Counted from the first letter of the stretch, positions 45,454-56,429 are shown. The stretch is DNA of 64,000 bases from Yersinia vastinensis (GCF_902726565.1 NZ_CACVAF010000006.1:1-64000); one strand, 5' to 3'. Notes: generated by a model not told the origin, from the letters alone. Made by a program: numbers and translations.

Positions 45454-45928
45454 TTATTATTCCTACTTATATTTATAGATGCCACTGACTTCTTCTGATT
45501 TATAGGCGCAGATTATCAGCCAGAAAATTTTTAGCAATATATGTTTTGTATAAAATAAATACAAAGTCGGTAAAGATGAATTAATGACACGATTTTACCG
45601 AATACATACAAAATTTAGCAGCAAATTATTTATGTTTGCTTGACTCAAGTCACTGCATTTGTCAGACAGTGCGAGATGGAAATGCTAGAATTGCCCGCGG
45701 CTGGGACCTGCTCAATTAATGACTCTTCCTGCTATTATTGGTTTAGATAACATTTAATATGGGGGCCGCATTAATTATCGGGCTTTTTCTGCCGATATTC
45801 TTGTATATCTAATCGACTAAGTATTAATCCGTCGTTTAACAGAACCATGAAAGTCTCAACTCCTTGCGTGGCTGTACGCTCTGGGCTAAGTACAGCATTT
45901 GATATAACTAATAAAGTTGTTCAACCCT
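45454..45928. other. nqr upstream region
   Basis: About 475 bp of non-coding DNA between divergent dpaA and nqrA. It is AT-rich near dpaA. An FNR-like palindrome lies at 45640-45653 and a TAGAAT -10-like box at about 45687. No open frame or RNA gene is convincing. Confidence 0.5.
45640..45653. promoter_or_regulatory. FNR-like palindrome upstream of nqrA
   Basis: TTGACTCAAGTCAC resembles the FNR consensus TTGAT-N4-ATCAA, with 7 of the 10 fixed positions matching; the core TGACT-CA-AGTCA is a perfect palindrome. It lies about 275 bp before nqrA, far for direct control unless the leader is long. Confidence 0.35.
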
Positions 45929-47272
45929 ATGATTAAAATAAAGAAAGGACTTGACCTCCCTATCGCGGGAGTACCTGCACAAGTGATAGAGGACGGTCCA
46001 GCGATTCACCATGTCGCCTTGCTTGGTGAAGAATATGTGGGCATGCGCCCCTCAATGTTGGTACACGAAGGCGATTGGGTTAAGAAAGGCCAACCGCTGT
46101 TTGAAGACAAAAAGAATCCAGGCGTGCTATTTACCGCCCCTGCTAGTGGCAAGGTCAGTGCTATCAATCGTGGTGAGCGCCGTGTTTTGCAATCGGTCGT
46201 GATTGAGATTGAAGGGGATGAGCAAATTCCTTTCGAACATTATGATGAAGCAGACCTCAATCAACTGAGCAATGAACAGGTACAACAGCATTTGCTGGCG
46301 TCTGGTTTATGGACGGCACTGCGCACGCGGCCTTTCAGCAAAACCCCAGTTCCAGGGAGCCGCCCGCGGGCTATTTTTGTCAGCGCGATGGATACACAAC
46401 CTCTGGCAGCCGATCCGCGTGTAATTATTGCCACTGAAGCCGATGCCTTCAACCAAGGGCTAACCGTATTAACGCGTCTGACCGATGGCAAAGTTCATGT
46501 GTGTCATGCGCCAGGGCAAGTGGCAACGAGTCATCAGAATGCGCAGGTGACTTACAATGAGTTCTCCGGCCCGCATCCTGCGGGGTTGGTTGGTACTCAC
46601 ATTCATTTCCTTGAACCGGTGAGCCTGAAAAAAATTGTCTGGCACGTGGGGTATCAGGATGTCATTGCCATCGGTAAATTGTTCACCCGTGGTGAGTTGT
46701 GTACTGACCGCATCATCGCACTGGCAGGCCCCCAAGTAATCCAACCAATTTTACTGCGCACACGTGTTGGTGCCAGCTTATCTGAACTGACGGCTGGTCG
46801 ACTGAAAGAAGGAGATAACCGTATTATCTCCGGTTCGGTACTCAGCGGTACGGCTTTCTCGGCAACGCATGGTTATCTGGGGCGCTTTCATCAGCAGGTG
46901 TCTGTTATCCGCGAAGGGCGAGAAAAAGAGCTATTCGGTTGGGTGATGCCAGGGCGCGATAAATATTCAATTACCCGGACGACTCTGGGGCACTTTTTCA
47001 AACGCAAACTGTTTGCCTTCTCCACCGATATGCACGGCGGGGAGCGCGCTATGGTACCAATTGGCAATTATGAGCGAGTGATGCCGCTGGATATTTTGGC
47101 TACCCATTTGCTGCGTGATTTGTTGTCCGGCGATACCGACAGCGCACAAGCGTTGGGTTGTCTGGAGTTAGACGAAGAGGATTTGGCTCTGTGTACATTT
47201 GTCTGCCCGGGTAAGTATGAATATGGGCCGGTATTGCGTGACATACTGACCAAGATTGAGCAGGAAGGATAA
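45929..47272 (+). CDS. nqrA: Na+-translocating NADH:quinone reductase subunit A
   Basis: This cytoplasmic subunit of the Na+-NQR is implicated in quinone binding. It is 447 residues, beginning [14 protein letters not shown] as in Vibrio NqrA. Later family segments are [38 protein letters not shown] and [25 protein letters not shown] use the ATG at 45929 by homology; an in-frame TTG at 45917 is unlikely. It begins the nqrABCDEF-apbE-nqrM run. Confidence 0.97.
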   Translation: MIKIKKGLDLPIAGVPAQVIEDGPAIHHVALLGEEYVGMRPSMLVHEGDWVKKGQPLFEDKKNPGVLFTAPASGKVSAINRGERRVLQSVVIEIEGDEQIPFEHYDEADLNQLSNEQVQQHLLASGLWTALRTRPFSKTPVPGSRPRAIFVSAMDTQPLAADPRVIIATEADAFNQGLTVLTRLTDGKVHVCHAPGQVATSHQNAQVTYNEFSGPHPAGLVGTHIHFLEPVSLKKIVWHVGYQDVIAIGKLFTRGELCTDRIIALAGPQVIQPILLRTRVGASLSELTAGRLKEGDNRIISGSVLSGTAFSATHGYLGRFHQQVSVIREGREKELFGWVMPGRDKYSITRTTLGHFFKRKLFAFSTDMHGGERAMVPIGNYERVMPLDILATHLLRDLLSGDTDSAQALGCLELDEEDLALCTFVCPGKYEYGPVLRDILTKIEQEG

Positions 47273-47275
47273 CTG

Positions 47276-48517
47276 ATGGGCCTGAAAAGTTTTCTTGAGA
47301 AAATAGAGCATCACTTTGAAGCGGGTGGAAAACTCGAGAAGTATTATCCGCTGTATGAAGCTGCTGCCACTATTTTTTATACGCAGGGTAAAGTGACACC
47401 CGGTGCTTCTCACGTTCGAGATGCCATCGACCTGAAACGGATGATGATTTTGGTGTGGCTGGCGGTATTCCCTGCCATGTTCTGGGGGATGTATAACGTC
47501 GGGGGGCAAGCGATCCCGGCCTTAAACCAACTCTACAGCGGAGCAGAACTACAACAGATTATCGCCAGTGATTGGCATTATCGGCTGGCACAACTCTTGG
47601 GCGCATCACTGGCACCCGATGCCGGTTGGGTTAGCAAGATGGTGCTCGGTGCCGTCTATTTCCTGCCGATTTATGCCGTGGTATTCGTGGTGGGTGGTTT
47701 TTGGGAAGTGGTCTTTTCCATTATCCGCAAACATGAAATTAACGAAGGTTTCTTTGTTACCTCGATTCTGTTTTCCCTGATTGTGCCGCCCACGTTGCCC
47801 TTATGGCAGGCGGCGCTAGGGATCTCTTTTGGGGTGGTGATTGGTAAAGAGATTTTTGGTGGTACTGGGCGTAACTTCCTCAACCCAGCTCTGGCTGGGC
47901 GTGCTTTCCTGTTCTTTGCATATCCGGCTCAGATTTCGGGTGACTTAGTTTGGACTGCGGCGGATGGCTTCTCTGGCGCCACGCCTTTATCGCAGTGGAG
48001 TGTTAATGGTAGCCACAGCTTGGTCAATACAGTCAGTGGCCAACCTATCACTTGGATGGATGCTTTCCTCGGCAATATTCCCGGTTCTATTGGTGAAGTT
48101 TCCACACTAATGATCCTGATTGGCGGTGCCATTATCCTCTTTGGTCGAGTGGCATCTTGGCGCATTGTTGCCGGTGTCATGATCGGCATGATGGCGACGG
48201 CTTATCTGTTTAACTGGGTTGGCTCCACGACTAATCCATTATTTGCTATGCCGTGGTACTGGCATTTAGTGCTCGGCGGTTTCGCTTTCGGCATGATCTT
48301 TATGGCGACTGATCCGGTATCGGCTTCCTTTACTAATAAAGGCAAATGGTGGTATGGCGGCTTAATCGGCGCGATGTGTGTGTTGATCCGCGTGGCCAAT
48401 CCGGCTTATCCGGAGGGAATGATGCTGGCAATTCTGTTTGCTAACCTGTTTGCGCCATTGTTCGACTATGTGGTTGTTCAGGCCAATATCAAGCGGAGGA
48501 AAGCCCGTGGCGAATGA
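47276..48517 (+). CDS. nqrB: Na+-NQR subunit B
   Basis: A 413-residue integral-membrane subunit with about ten helices. The flavinylation motif is SGATPLSQW (near residue 236), where the Thr carries covalent FMN. Another conserved block is [14 protein letters not shown]. It starts 3 bp after nqrA and overlaps nqrC by 11 nt. Confidence 0.97.
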   Translation: MGLKSFLEKIEHHFEAGGKLEKYYPLYEAAATIFYTQGKVTPGASHVRDAIDLKRMMILVWLAVFPAMFWGMYNVGGQAIPALNQLYSGAELQQIIASDWHYRLAQLLGASLAPDAGWVSKMVLGAVYFLPIYAVVFVVGGFWEVVFSIIRKHEINEGFFVTSILFSLIVPPTLPLWQAALGISFGVVIGKEIFGGTGRNFLNPALAGRAFLFFAYPAQISGDLVWTAADGFSGATPLSQWSVNGSHSLVNTVSGQPITWMDAFLGNIPGSIGEVSTLMILIGGAIILFGRVASWRIVAGVMIGMMATAYLFNWVGSTTNPLFAMPWYWHLVLGGFAFGMIFMATDPVSASFTNKGKWWYGGLIGAMCVLIRVANPAYPEGMMLAILFANLFAPLFDYVVVQANIKRRKARGE

Positions 48518-49307
48518 TAAACCAAGAAATAATGACAGCATCGGCAAAACACTGCTGGTGGTGATTGTGCTGTGTCTGGTGTGTTCGGTTGTGGTCGCGG
48601 GAGCCGCCGTGGGCCTGAAGGCCAAGCAGCAAGAGCAGCGTCTGCTGGACAAGCAGCGTAATATTTTGGCCGTGGCGGGTCTGTTGCAACCAAGAATGCC
48701 AGCAGAAGAGATCCAACGTGAATTTGCCGAGCGCATTGAGCCGCGTTTGTTGGATTTGCAAAGCGGGGAGTTTATTCAACAGGATCCGGCCACATTTGAT
48801 CGTGCAGCCGCACTGCGCAGTAATCAAATGAGTATTGCGCTGACGCCAGCACAGGATATTGCGGGCATTCGTCGCCGAGCTAATATCGTTGAAATTTATC
48901 TGGTACGTGCTGAAAGTGGGCAGATCAACAAAATCGTGTTACCGATTTATGGTTCTGGTTTGTGGTCAATGATGTATGCCTTTGTCGCTATTGATACTGA
49001 TGGCAAAACAGTACGTGGTATTACCTATTATGACCAAGGCGAAACTCCGGGGCTGGGGGGCGAAGTTGAGAACCCGATTTGGCGTAACCAGTGGATTGGA
49101 AAACGGTTATTCGATGATCAAGGGCAACCGGCTATTCGCATTGTTAAAGGGCGTGCTCCGGCTAATGACCCCCATGCAATTGATGGTTTGTCGGGTGCGA
49201 CACTGACCTCTAATGGGGTACAAAATAGCTTTGATTTTTGGCTTGGTGAAAACGGCTTTGGCCCGTTCCTGAAAAAAGTGCGCGAAGGAGCGTTAAAAAA
49301 TGGCTGA
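48507..49307 (+). CDS. nqrC: Na+-NQR subunit C
   Basis: A 266-residue subunit with one N-terminal membrane helix and a periplasmic domain. The covalent FMN site is [17 protein letters not shown] (near residue 230). The GTG at 48507 ([11 protein letters not shown]) has GGAGG upstream and overlaps the end of nqrB; a longer frame from 48438 is not homologous. Confidence 0.95.
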   Translation: MANDKPRNNDSIGKTLLVVIVLCLVCSVVVAGAAVGLKAKQQEQRLLDKQRNILAVAGLLQPRMPAEEIQREFAERIEPRLLDLQSGEFIQQDPATFDRAAALRSNQMSIALTPAQDIAGIRRRANIVEIYLVRAESGQINKIVLPIYGSGLWSMMYAFVAIDTDGKTVRGITYYDQGETPGLGGEVENPIWRNQWIGKRLFDDQGQPAIRIVKGRAPANDPHAIDGLSGATLTSNGVQNSFDFWLGENGFGPFLKKVREGALKNG

Positions 49308-49929
49308 TAGCAAAGAGATAAAACGGGTTTTATTCGGGCCGTTATTTGATAACAACCCGATCGCATTACAAATCCTTGGGGTGTGTTCGGCATTGGCTGT
49401 CACCACCACACTGGGAACGGCTTTAGTGATGACACTGGCGGTTACCTTGGTAACGGCTTTCTCCAGTTTCTTCATCTCACTGATTCGTCATCATATTCCC
49501 AACAGCGTACGTATCATCGTTCAAATGGTGATTATTGCCTCACTGGTGATAGTGGTAGATCAGATCCTGCGTGCTTATGCCTATGAGATATCCAAACAGT
49601 TATCAGTCTTTGTCGGCTTGATTATCACTAACTGTATTGTGATGGGGCGGGCAGAAGCCTATGCCATGAAATCCCCTCCGATTGAAAGCTTTATGGATGG
49701 TATCGGTAACGGCTTGGGCTATGGGGTGGTACTCGTGCTTGTCGGCTTTGTTCGTGAGTTGATAGGCTCAGGTAAATTGTTTGGTGTAACAGTATTGGAA
49801 AGTGTCCAGAATGGCGGTTGGTATCAGCCGAATGGATTGTTCCTGTTAGCACCAAGTGCATTCTTTATTATTGGCATGCTGATTTGGGGTCTGCGGACTC
49901 TGAAACCTGCGCAGATTGAGAAGGAGTAA
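49300..49929 (+). CDS. nqrD: Na+-NQR subunit D
   Basis: A 209-residue, six-helix membrane subunit of the NqrDE/RnfAE family. The half-site Cys segment is [17 protein letters not shown] near residue 112, part of the intramembrane iron site shared with NqrE. It overlaps the 3' end of nqrC by 8 nt. Confidence 0.96.
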   Translation: MADSKEIKRVLFGPLFDNNPIALQILGVCSALAVTTTLGTALVMTLAVTLVTAFSSFFISLIRHHIPNSVRIIVQMVIIASLVIVVDQILRAYAYEISKQLSVFVGLIITNCIVMGRAEAYAMKSPPIESFMDGIGNGLGYGVVLVLVGFVRELIGSGKLFGVTVLESVQNGGWYQPNGLFLLAPSAFFIIGMLIWGLRTLKPAQIEKE

Positions 49930-49935
49930 TTGACG

Positions 49936-50532
49936 ATGGAACATTACATCAGTCTGTTTGTCCGCGCAGTGTTTATCGAAAATATGGCGTTAGCTTTCTT
50001 TCTGGGGATGTGTACTTTTCTGGCGGTTTCCAAGAAAGTCTCCACAGCTTTCGGCCTTGGCATTGCGGTTACCGTGGTATTAGGTATTTCAGTCCCCGCG
50101 AACAATCTGGTTTATAACCTGGTTCTGCGCGATGGCGCTTTAGTTGAAGGTGTGGACCTGAGTTTCCTGAACTTTATTACCTTTATCGGGGTTATCGCTG
50201 CCATTGTGCAGGTATTAGAGATGATCTTGGATAGATATTTCCCGGCACTGTATAACGCTCTCGGCATTTTCCTGCCACTGATCACCGTGAACTGCGCCAT
50301 CTTCGGCGGCGTGTCATTTATGGCGCAACGTGATTACAACTTCCCTGAATCTATTGTTTATGGCTTTGGTTCCGGTATTGGGTGGATGCTGGCGATTGTC
50401 GCGCTGGCGGGTATTCGCGAAAAAATGAAATATGCCAATGTGCCCGCGGGCTTACAGGGGTTAGGGATCACCTTTATCACTACCGGATTGATGGCATTAG
50501 GGTTTATGTCGTTCTCCGGTGTGAACCTATAA
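49936..50532 (+). CDS. nqrE: Na+-NQR subunit E
   Basis: A 198-residue, six-helix subunit homologous to NqrD in inverted membrane orientation. Cys in [14 protein letters not shown] and in [11 protein letters not shown] are the iron-site ligands. The ATG at 49936 gives the usual start [19 protein letters not shown]; an in-frame TTG at 49930 is less likely. Confidence 0.96.
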   Translation: MEHYISLFVRAVFIENMALAFFLGMCTFLAVSKKVSTAFGLGIAVTVVLGISVPANNLVYNLVLRDGALVEGVDLSFLNFITFIGVIAAIVQVLEMILDRYFPALYNALGIFLPLITVNCAIFGGVSFMAQRDYNFPESIVYGFGSGIGWMLAIVALAGIREKMKYANVPAGLQGLGITFITTGLMALGFMSFSGVNL

Positions 50533-50547
50533 AGGCAGGAATAATTC

Positions 50548-51771
50548 ATGGAAATAATTCTGGGCGTAGTGATGTTCACCCTTATCGTGCTGGCATTGAC
50601 GGTGATGATTTTATTTGCCAAATCTAAGTTGGTGAATACAGGTGATATTACAATTGAAGTTAATGACGACGCGGATAAAAGTTTTACAGCCCCGGCTGGG
50701 GATAAGTTACTCAATATGCTGTCCAGCCATGGCATTTTCGTATCTTCAGCTTGTGGTGGCGGTGGTTCTTGCGGGCAGTGCCGTGTGAAAATTAAAGAAG
50801 GCGGTGGCGATATTCTGCCAACTGAGCTTTCTCATATTTCTAAGCGCGAAGCGAAAGAGGGCTGTCGGCTGGCATGCCAAGTTAGCGTGAAGCAGAATCT
50901 GAAAATTGAATTACCGGAAGAAATCTTTGGCGTGAAAAAGTGGGAATGTGAAGTTATCTCTAATGATAATAAAGCCACTTTTATTAAAGAGCTGAAGCTA
51001 AAAATTCCTGATGGTGAAGTGGTGCCATTCCGTGCCGGTGGGTTTATTCAAATTGAGGCCGAACCTCATACCGTGAAATATGCTGATTTTGATGTACCAG
51101 CGGAATATCGTGGTGATTGGGATAAATTCAATCTGTTCCGATTTGAGTCGGTGGTGACTGAACCGACAGTACGTGCTTACTCCATGGCAAACTACCCGGA
51201 GGAGCGTGGCATTATCATGCTTAACGTGCGTATTGCCACGCCGCCACCGTCCGTTCCTGATGCTCCGCCGGGGATTATGTCTTCCTATATTTGGTCGCTG
51301 AAACCCGGCGATAAGGTGGTTATTTCAGGGCCATTTGGTGAGTTTTTTGCCAAAGATACTGATGCCGAGATGGTCTTTATTGGTGGTGGTGCCGGTATGG
51401 CTCCTATGCGCTCACATATTTTTGATCAGCTCAAACGGCTACACTCGAAGCGTAAAATCAGTTTCTGGTATGGCGCTCGTTCACGGCGTGAAATGTTCTA
51501 TGAAGAAGATTTTGACCAGTTACAGGCTGAGAATGAGAATTTCCGTTGGCATGTCGCGTTGTCTGATCCGCAACCCGAGGATAACTGGACCGGCTATACC
51601 GGTTTCATTCATAACGTATTATTTGAAAATTATCTTAAAAATCATCCAGCCCCTGAAGATTGTGAATTTTATATGTGTGGCCCACCGATGATGAATGCGG
51701 CAGTTATCAAGATGCTGAAAGACCTTGGTGTAGAAGATGAAAATATTATGCTCGATGATTTCGGTGGTTGA
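50548..51771 (+). CDS. nqrF: Na+-NQR subunit F (NADH dehydrogenase)
   Basis: The electron entry subunit, 407 residues. One N-terminal membrane helix (about 3-25) is followed by a 2Fe-2S ferredoxin domain with [12 protein letters not shown] and CRLACQV. The FAD-binding [11 protein letters not shown] and the NADH-binding [12 protein letters not shown] come next, and the protein ends [12 protein letters not shown]. It is followed by 113 bp before apbE, a possible internal promoter. Confidence 0.97.
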   Translation: MEIILGVVMFTLIVLALTVMILFAKSKLVNTGDITIEVNDDADKSFTAPAGDKLLNMLSSHGIFVSSACGGGGSCGQCRVKIKEGGGDILPTELSHISKREAKEGCRLACQVSVKQNLKIELPEEIFGVKKWECEVISNDNKATFIKELKLKIPDGEVVPFRAGGFIQIEAEPHTVKYADFDVPAEYRGDWDKFNLFRFESVVTEPTVRAYSMANYPEERGIIMLNVRIATPPPSVPDAPPGIMSSYIWSLKPGDKVVISGPFGEFFAKDTDAEMVFIGGGAGMAPMRSHIFDQLKRLHSKRKISFWYGARSRREMFYEEDFDQLQAENENFRWHVALSDPQPEDNWTGYTGFIHNVLFENYLKNHPAPEDCEFYMCGPPMMNAAVIKMLKDLGVEDENIMLDDFGG

Positions 51772-51884
51772 TTTGCTATCACTTGAGTTTTCACGGTAAG
51801 TGAGGATATCCCCAAAGAACGTGGTGTTGCAGTGAATATTCTGCAACTTCACGTTTGAGTGGGGCACAATAATTTGAGGATATC

Positions 51885-52907
51885 GTGCACAGATATATTA
51901 TGCATTGGTTCATGGCGGTAGCGGGGGTTTTACTACTCACCGGGTGCGGCCCTGAGCAAATCAATCTCGAAGGTAAAACCATGGGCACCACATACTCAAT
52001 TAAGTATGTGAGTGATTCTTCAGCACCCAGTCCTGAAAAATTACAGCAGGAAATCGATCGGGAATTGGAGCAGGTTAATGACCAGATGTCGACTTATCGA
52101 CCCCATTCTGAATTAAGTCTTTTCAACAAAAGTCAGGCAGTGGATACGCCGTTCCCAGTCTCAGCTGCGACAGCCAAAGTTGTACGCGAGGCTATCCGCA
52201 TTAATCGCCTGACCGATGGAGCGCTGGATGTTACTGTTGGTCCTCTAGTTAATTTATGGGGATTTGGGCCACAAGGGCGACCCAATGTTGTCCCTACCGA
52301 TGCTGAGATTGCGAAACGACAGGAATGGGTCGGTATCGATAAGCTCGCTGTAAAAAGAGGTGCGTTGGTCAAACGGATTCCTGAGTTGTATGTTGATCTT
52401 TCTGCGATTGCTAAAGGTTATGGTGTCGATGTTGTTGCCGAGTATTTGGAAACTCAAAATATCAATAATTATATGGTTGATATTGGTGGTGAAGTACGAA
52501 CCCGTGGTAATAATGGGGAAAACAAACCTTGGCGCATAGCCATAGAGAAACCTGTCGCAGGTTCCGCGCAGAGTGCGCAAGAGATTATCGAACCTGGGCG
52601 TATGGCGATTGCAACGTCAGGGGATTACCGTAATTACTTTGAGCAGGAGGGGGTGCGTTATTCTCACACCATTGATCCTGAAACTGGCCGCCCGATTAAC
52701 CACCGCTTAGTCTCAATAACAGTTTTAGACCCAAGTTGTATGACAGCTGATGGTTTATCGACAGGATTAGGTGTTCTTGGCCCTGAGCGAGGAATGGCTC
52801 TCGCTAATTTATTGGGCATCCCCGTGCTTATGATAGTCAAAACTGATGAAGGTTTTGAGGAACATCACTCTGAGTCGTTCAAGCCTTATCTGCAAAAACG
52901 GCCCTAA
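51885..52907 (+). CDS. apbE: FAD:protein FMN transferase ApbE
   Basis: This flavin transferase attaches FMN to Thr residues of NqrB and NqrC using FAD and Mg2+. It is 340 residues with a lipoprotein signal (LLLTGC, Cys 21), placing it in the periplasm, where those sites lie. Motifs: GKTMGTTYSIKY, DLSAIAKGYGVDVVAEYL, DIGGEVRTRG and SHTIDPETGRPI. The GTG at 51885 has TTGAGGA upstream; ATG 51900 is an alternative. Confidence 0.95.
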   Translation: MHRYIMHWFMAVAGVLLLTGCGPEQINLEGKTMGTTYSIKYVSDSSAPSPEKLQQEIDRELEQVNDQMSTYRPHSELSLFNKSQAVDTPFPVSAATAKVVREAIRINRLTDGALDVTVGPLVNLWGFGPQGRPNVVPTDAEIAKRQEWVGIDKLAVKRGALVKRIPELYVDLSAIAKGYGVDVVAEYLETQNINNYMVDIGGEVRTRGNNGENKPWRIAIEKPVAGSAQSAQEIIEPGRMAIATSGDYRNYFEQEGVRYSHTIDPETGRPINHRLVSITVLDPSCMTADGLSTGLGVLGPERGMALANLLGIPVLMIVKTDEGFEEHHSESFKPYLQKRP

Positions 52908-52918
52908 TAGGAGAAGAT

Positions 52919-53146
52919 ATGTTGACTGTTTTTATCGCATCCTTTGTCTTTTTTCTCTTGGTCATCGTAGGGATGTCACTGGGTTATATTGTAAAACGTA
53001 AAACCTTGCAGGGCAGTTGCGGAGGTATTGGGGCATTGGGGATGGAGAAAGTCTGTGATTGCCCCGAGCCTTGTGATTCGCGTAAAAAGCGGCTGGCAAA
53101 AGAGGCTGCACGTCAAAAGGCGCTGGATCAGTATCGTATTTTATAG
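52919..53146 (+). CDS. nqrM: NqrM, iron-delivery factor for Na+-NQR
   Basis: A 75-residue membrane-anchored protein of the DUF539 family. One N-terminal helix (about 3-25) is followed by a Cys-rich segment, CGGIGALGMEKVCDCPEPCD, and a basic helical tail. NqrM is needed to place the Fe centre between NqrD and NqrE. It starts 11 bp after apbE, with AGGAGA before it. Confidence 0.93.
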   Translation: MLTVFIASFVFFLLVIVGMSLGYIVKRKTLQGSCGGIGALGMEKVCDCPEPCDSRKKRLAKEAARQKALDQYRIL

Positions 53147-53189
53147 TTACCGAATTATTTTATGGGTATACCATAAATCTTGGACATTA

Positions 53190-53230
53190 AAATATCCCCT
53201 CGGCCAATATTGGTGGTTGAGGGGATATTT
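53190..53230. terminator. nqr operon terminator
   Basis: AAATATCCCCTC and GAGGGGATATTT form a perfect 12-bp stem around 17 nt. The flanks are A- and T-rich, so it can act in both directions for the convergent genes. Confidence 0.85.
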
Positions 53231-53289
53231 CTAATAAAAAGCCATTTAATTATTTACTCAGCAATAAGCTAATGTTCACTGTTAATCTA

Positions 53290-54237
53290 TTATTGGCTGT
53301 TATTGTTAACTATTTTTTTAAATAGTGCGGGAGAATCAACCATAACAGCGTTAGCACCTAACTCTTTCGCTTTCTTGTAATCTTCAGGTGTATTAATACC
53401 GAAGAAAATAATATGGGCATTAGTATTTTTACGGAAACAATCAACGGCTTCTTTGTCCCAGCTTAATATGGCGTTAGACCGCCCCTCACCCAACGTGTAT
53501 TTCTCGATAACTTCGACTTTGCGGTGTAACTCCAAACCATACCACCGTTCTTTATTGTCTGCTGGTAATTCACATTTATGGTCCATAGTGATATTAGCGA
53601 GCTGCGTTCGAGTAAAATCGCGGCTTTCAAAACGCTGGATTTTATGTGCGTTGTCATTGCCTTGATTGACGACATCCAGTGCATCCAAATAGTGATCGTC
53701 CGTTGAGTAGACCCGGGTTCTGTCTAACCGGTTTTCTTCACCTTTAGTCGTCGCAGTCAGTGTCTTTTGTAGCGCTTTAGCGAATGTTGCCGGGTTTGCA
53801 TCTGGGGATTTTATGTCGAGGTAAAAGGTTGTTGTCGGAAATGTTTTTAATACTTCATCAAGTGTGGGAATACCAACGCGTGTATCCGATGTCGAGGTAA
53901 TATTATGTTTTTTATTGTAGCCAATACTGGCATTCGCTTGGGCAAGTTGCTGTGCTGTATAGGCTGAAACTTTACCACTCTTATCTGTTAATTCTTTTAG
54001 ATCAGAGGGGCGGTACAATACTGGAATATTATCCTTTGAGAGTTGCAGCGTAATCCAGATTGCATCGGCACCGTTATCTAGCGCTTTTTTGATAGCGGGT
54101 ATAGTGTTTTCAGGAGCATCGCCCGTTCCACCACGGTGAGCGATAATTTGCGGAGATTGTAGCGCTGATGTCGTTGATTGAGCATTTGTGATAAAAGCTG
54201 CGGAGAGTAATAGAGTCGCCATTATATAATTTCGCAT
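53290..54237 (-). CDS. exported GDPD-like phosphodiesterase, degenerate active site
   Basis: A secreted TIM-barrel protein of about 315 residues with a signal peptide (MRNYIMATLLLSAAFITNAQ). It has the GDPD opening AHRGGTGDAPENTIPA and later LDIKSPDA. The usual Glu-x-Asp and His-Asp metal ligands (as in GlpQ, IE.D...LHD) are replaced: the corresponding segment reads AIWITLQLSKDNIPVLYRPSDL. It may therefore hydrolyse a different ester or be non-catalytic. The start is uncertain; a frame from 54291 would add 18 residues. Confidence 0.75.
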   Translation of the reverse strand: MRNYIMATLLLSAAFITNAQSTTSALQSPQIIAHRGGTGDAPENTIPAIKKALDNGADAIWITLQLSKDNIPVLYRPSDLKELTDKSGKVSAYTAQQLAQANASIGYNKKHNITSTSDTRVGIPTLDEVLKTFPTTTFYLDIKSPDANPATFAKALQKTLTATTKGEENRLDRTRVYSTDDHYLDALDVVNQGNDNAHKIQRFESRDFTRTQLANITMDHKCELPADNKERWYGLELHRKVEVIEKYTLGEGRSNAILSWDKEAVDCFRKNTNAHIIFFGINTPEDYKKAKELGANAVMVDSPALFKKIVNNNSQ

Positions 54238-54582
54238 AGTATTTATTTTCCATCCATTGATTGGTAATGATTTTCTGTAGGGTGATTTCAATCATATAGA
54301 TAATAGTCTTCGTCTATGTCAAATTTAATGATTTTTTATTAAAAATAAATAATAAAAAGAGTGTTGATACTAATAACAGAATTCAATTCTGATATTTTTT
54401 GAATTAAGTGGCATTTTGATTAGGATAATTATGACTCTAAGCTACTGTTACCTTGTTTTGAGAAAATTCTTTAGAAATCTTAAAAAACATTAGTTAAGTA
54501 TGCAAAATTTGTATTAGTGTGATGTCTGATTTTATTGGGTACTCATCCCCTTCAGTACCCGGTCTTTAAGAAGGAATGTAGT
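54238..54582. other. AT-rich gap before ddlA
   Basis: About 345 bp (less if the upstream gene starts at 54291), very A/T-rich, between divergent genes. It must contain promoters for both. I see no gene or clear operator. Confidence 0.5.
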
Positions 54583-55683
54583 GTGTCGAAATTACGGGTT
54601 GGTGTGATTTTTGGCGGTAAATCGGCTGAACATGAAGTGTCATTGCAGTCGGCAAAAAATATCGTAGAGGCAATTGATAAAGAAAAATTTGATGTGATGC
54701 TCTTAGGTATTGATAAGCAAGGGCAATGGCATGTTAACGATGCTTCCAGTTACCTGCTAAATGCAGAAAATCCTGCACTGATCTCCCTGAATCATTCAAA
54801 CCGAAATGTAGCCTTGATTCCTGGGCAAACCAGCCAACAACTTATCGCAGCTGAAAATGCCTCTGCATTGGCTCAGTTAGATGTTGTTTTCCCTATTGTG
54901 CATGGCACATTAGGGGAGGATGGCTCCTTGCAGGGTCTACTACGAATGGCGAACATTCCTTTTGTCGGATCAGGGGTCGTGGGTTCAGCGGTCAGTATGG
55001 ATAAAGATATCACGAAGCGGTTGCTGCGTGACGCCGGGCTGAATATTGCTCCTTTTATTACCCTGACACGAGCGAACAAAGGCCATTATAATTTTGAGCA
55101 GATCACGGCAGAACTTGGCTTGCCATTATTTATTAAGCCAGCGAACCAAGGCTCTTCAGTTGGAGTGAGCAAGGTTCGCAATGAGGCTGAATACCAGCAG
55201 GCTGTGGCATTTGCATTTGATTTTGACCATAAAGTGCTGGTCGAGTCGGCCATTGTTGGCCGCGAGATTGAGTGTGCCATTTTGGGGAATGATAATCCGC
55301 AAGCCAGTTTATGTGGTGAAGTGGTCATTAGTGACGAGTTCTATTCCTATGACACAAAATACATCAATGAAACCGGTGCACAGGTTGTTATCCCTGCGGC
55401 AATAGACAGTGAAGTCAGTGACCAGATTCGTGGCGTCGCATTAGCGGCTTTTCGTGCTCTCGAATGCTGTGGTATGGCGCGGGTTGATGTCTTTTTAACA
55501 CCAGATAACCGCATTATTATCAACGAAATAAATACCTTACCGGGTTTCACCAATATCAGTATGTATCCCAAATTGTGGCGAGCCACGGGTGTTGGTTCTA
55601 CCGAGCTAATCACTAAACTTATTGAGCTGGCATTAGAGCGTCATCAGCACGATAAAAACCTGAAAAGTTCTATTCTTCAGTAA
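54583..55683 (+). CDS. ddlA: D-alanine--D-alanine ligase A
   Basis: A 366-residue ATP-grasp ligase that joins two D-Ala for peptidoglycan precursors. Motifs: [68 protein letters not shown] and [18 protein letters not shown] use the GTG at 54583 with AAGGA upstream, giving the DdlA-type length. A longer frame from 54535 lacks homology. The second ligase gene, ddlB, normally lies in the cell-division cluster, not here. Confidence 0.93.
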   Translation: MSKLRVGVIFGGKSAEHEVSLQSAKNIVEAIDKEKFDVMLLGIDKQGQWHVNDASSYLLNAENPALISLNHSNRNVALIPGQTSQQLIAAENASALAQLDVVFPIVHGTLGEDGSLQGLLRMANIPFVGSGVVGSAVSMDKDITKRLLRDAGLNIAPFITLTRANKGHYNFEQITAELGLPLFIKPANQGSSVGVSKVRNEAEYQQAVAFAFDFDHKVLVESAIVGREIECAILGNDNPQASLCGEVVISDEFYSYDTKYINETGAQVVIPAAIDSEVSDQIRGVALAAFRALECCGMARVDVFLTPDNRIIINEINTLPGFTNISMYPKLWRATGVGSTELITKLIELALERHQHDKNLKSSILQ

Positions 55684-55711
55684 TTCTCGCTACTGTAATT
55701 TCAATAAAAAG

Positions 55712-55734
55712 AGCTGCCGTGTGCAGCTTTTTTT
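55712..55734 (+). terminator. ddlA terminator
   Basis: AGCTGC-CGTGT-GCAGCT with seven T following. The T-run ends directly at the first possible start codon of the next gene, which argues for a later start there. Confidence 0.75.
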
Positions 55735-56427
55735 ATGGGTATCTTTTCACATAACGAATTTGACAAAGTGTCAATAAATGACAATACTTCACAAATGAAA
55801 CTAACTGAAGACCAACTCCTGTTACGGGAGAGCAAAAAAATCGTTGAGGCACTGGGTAAAACGTTTGCACCCTTAGTGGAATTTGTTTTGCATGACCTTA
55901 CGCAACCTGAACATGCCATCGCAGCGATTTCAAACAACTTATCTGGTCGCGAAGTGGGTGAGCCCGCTACTGAGCTGGGCTTGAGCCGCATTGCAGATCC
56001 TAATTTCCCTGAAGTGATCCTCAATTATTCGAACCAGTTTCCTGATGGACGACCGGCAAAAAGTACATCAATTGGCCTGAAAAATAGTAAAGGGGAGTTC
56101 ATTGGAGCACTTTGTCTCAATATGGATATCTCTTTGTTTTCAGCCGTTAGCGCCAGCTTGTCGCAATTGACACAAACCACGCCAACCGAAATCCAGGAGT
56201 CTCTGGCCTCTCCCCGCCTTGAAATGCTACGCACCCAACTGGAGCAATTCGCGGCGGCACACAATACCACTCCACGCGCGCTAAACCCGGCACAGCGGCG
56301 TGAAATTGTCCGTCAATTGGCCCAAGCGGGGTTGATGGATCTGAAAAATGCACAGACTGTCGTTGCCAATAATCTGGGTGTTGCCCGTTCTACGGTCTAT
56401 ACCTATCTCCCGACTGAAGGAAACTGA
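55735..56427 (+). CDS. YheO/DauR-like PAS-HTH transcriptional regulator
   Basis: Up to 230 residues. The N-terminal PAS-like YheO domain (about 25-140) has FAPLVEFVLHDLTQPEHAIAAI and GLKNSKGEFIGALCLNMDIS. The C-terminal HTH (about 175-225) has LMDLKNAQTVVANNLGVARSTVYTYL. DauR-type regulators respond to amino acids. The ATG at 55735 abuts a terminator and lacks a Shine-Dalgarno sequence; Met 21 (55795) is an alternative start. It lies 2 bp before the ammonia-lyase gene. Confidence 0.85.
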   Translation: MGIFSHNEFDKVSINDNTSQMKLTEDQLLLRESKKIVEALGKTFAPLVEFVLHDLTQPEHAIAAISNNLSGREVGEPATELGLSRIADPNFPEVILNYSNQFPDGRPAKSTSIGLKNSKGEFIGALCLNMDISLFSAVSASLSQLTQTTPTEIQESLASPRLEMLRTQLEQFAAAHNTTPRALNPAQRREIVRQLAQAGLMDLKNAQTVVANNLGVARSTVYTYLPTEGN

Positions 56428-56429
56428 AA

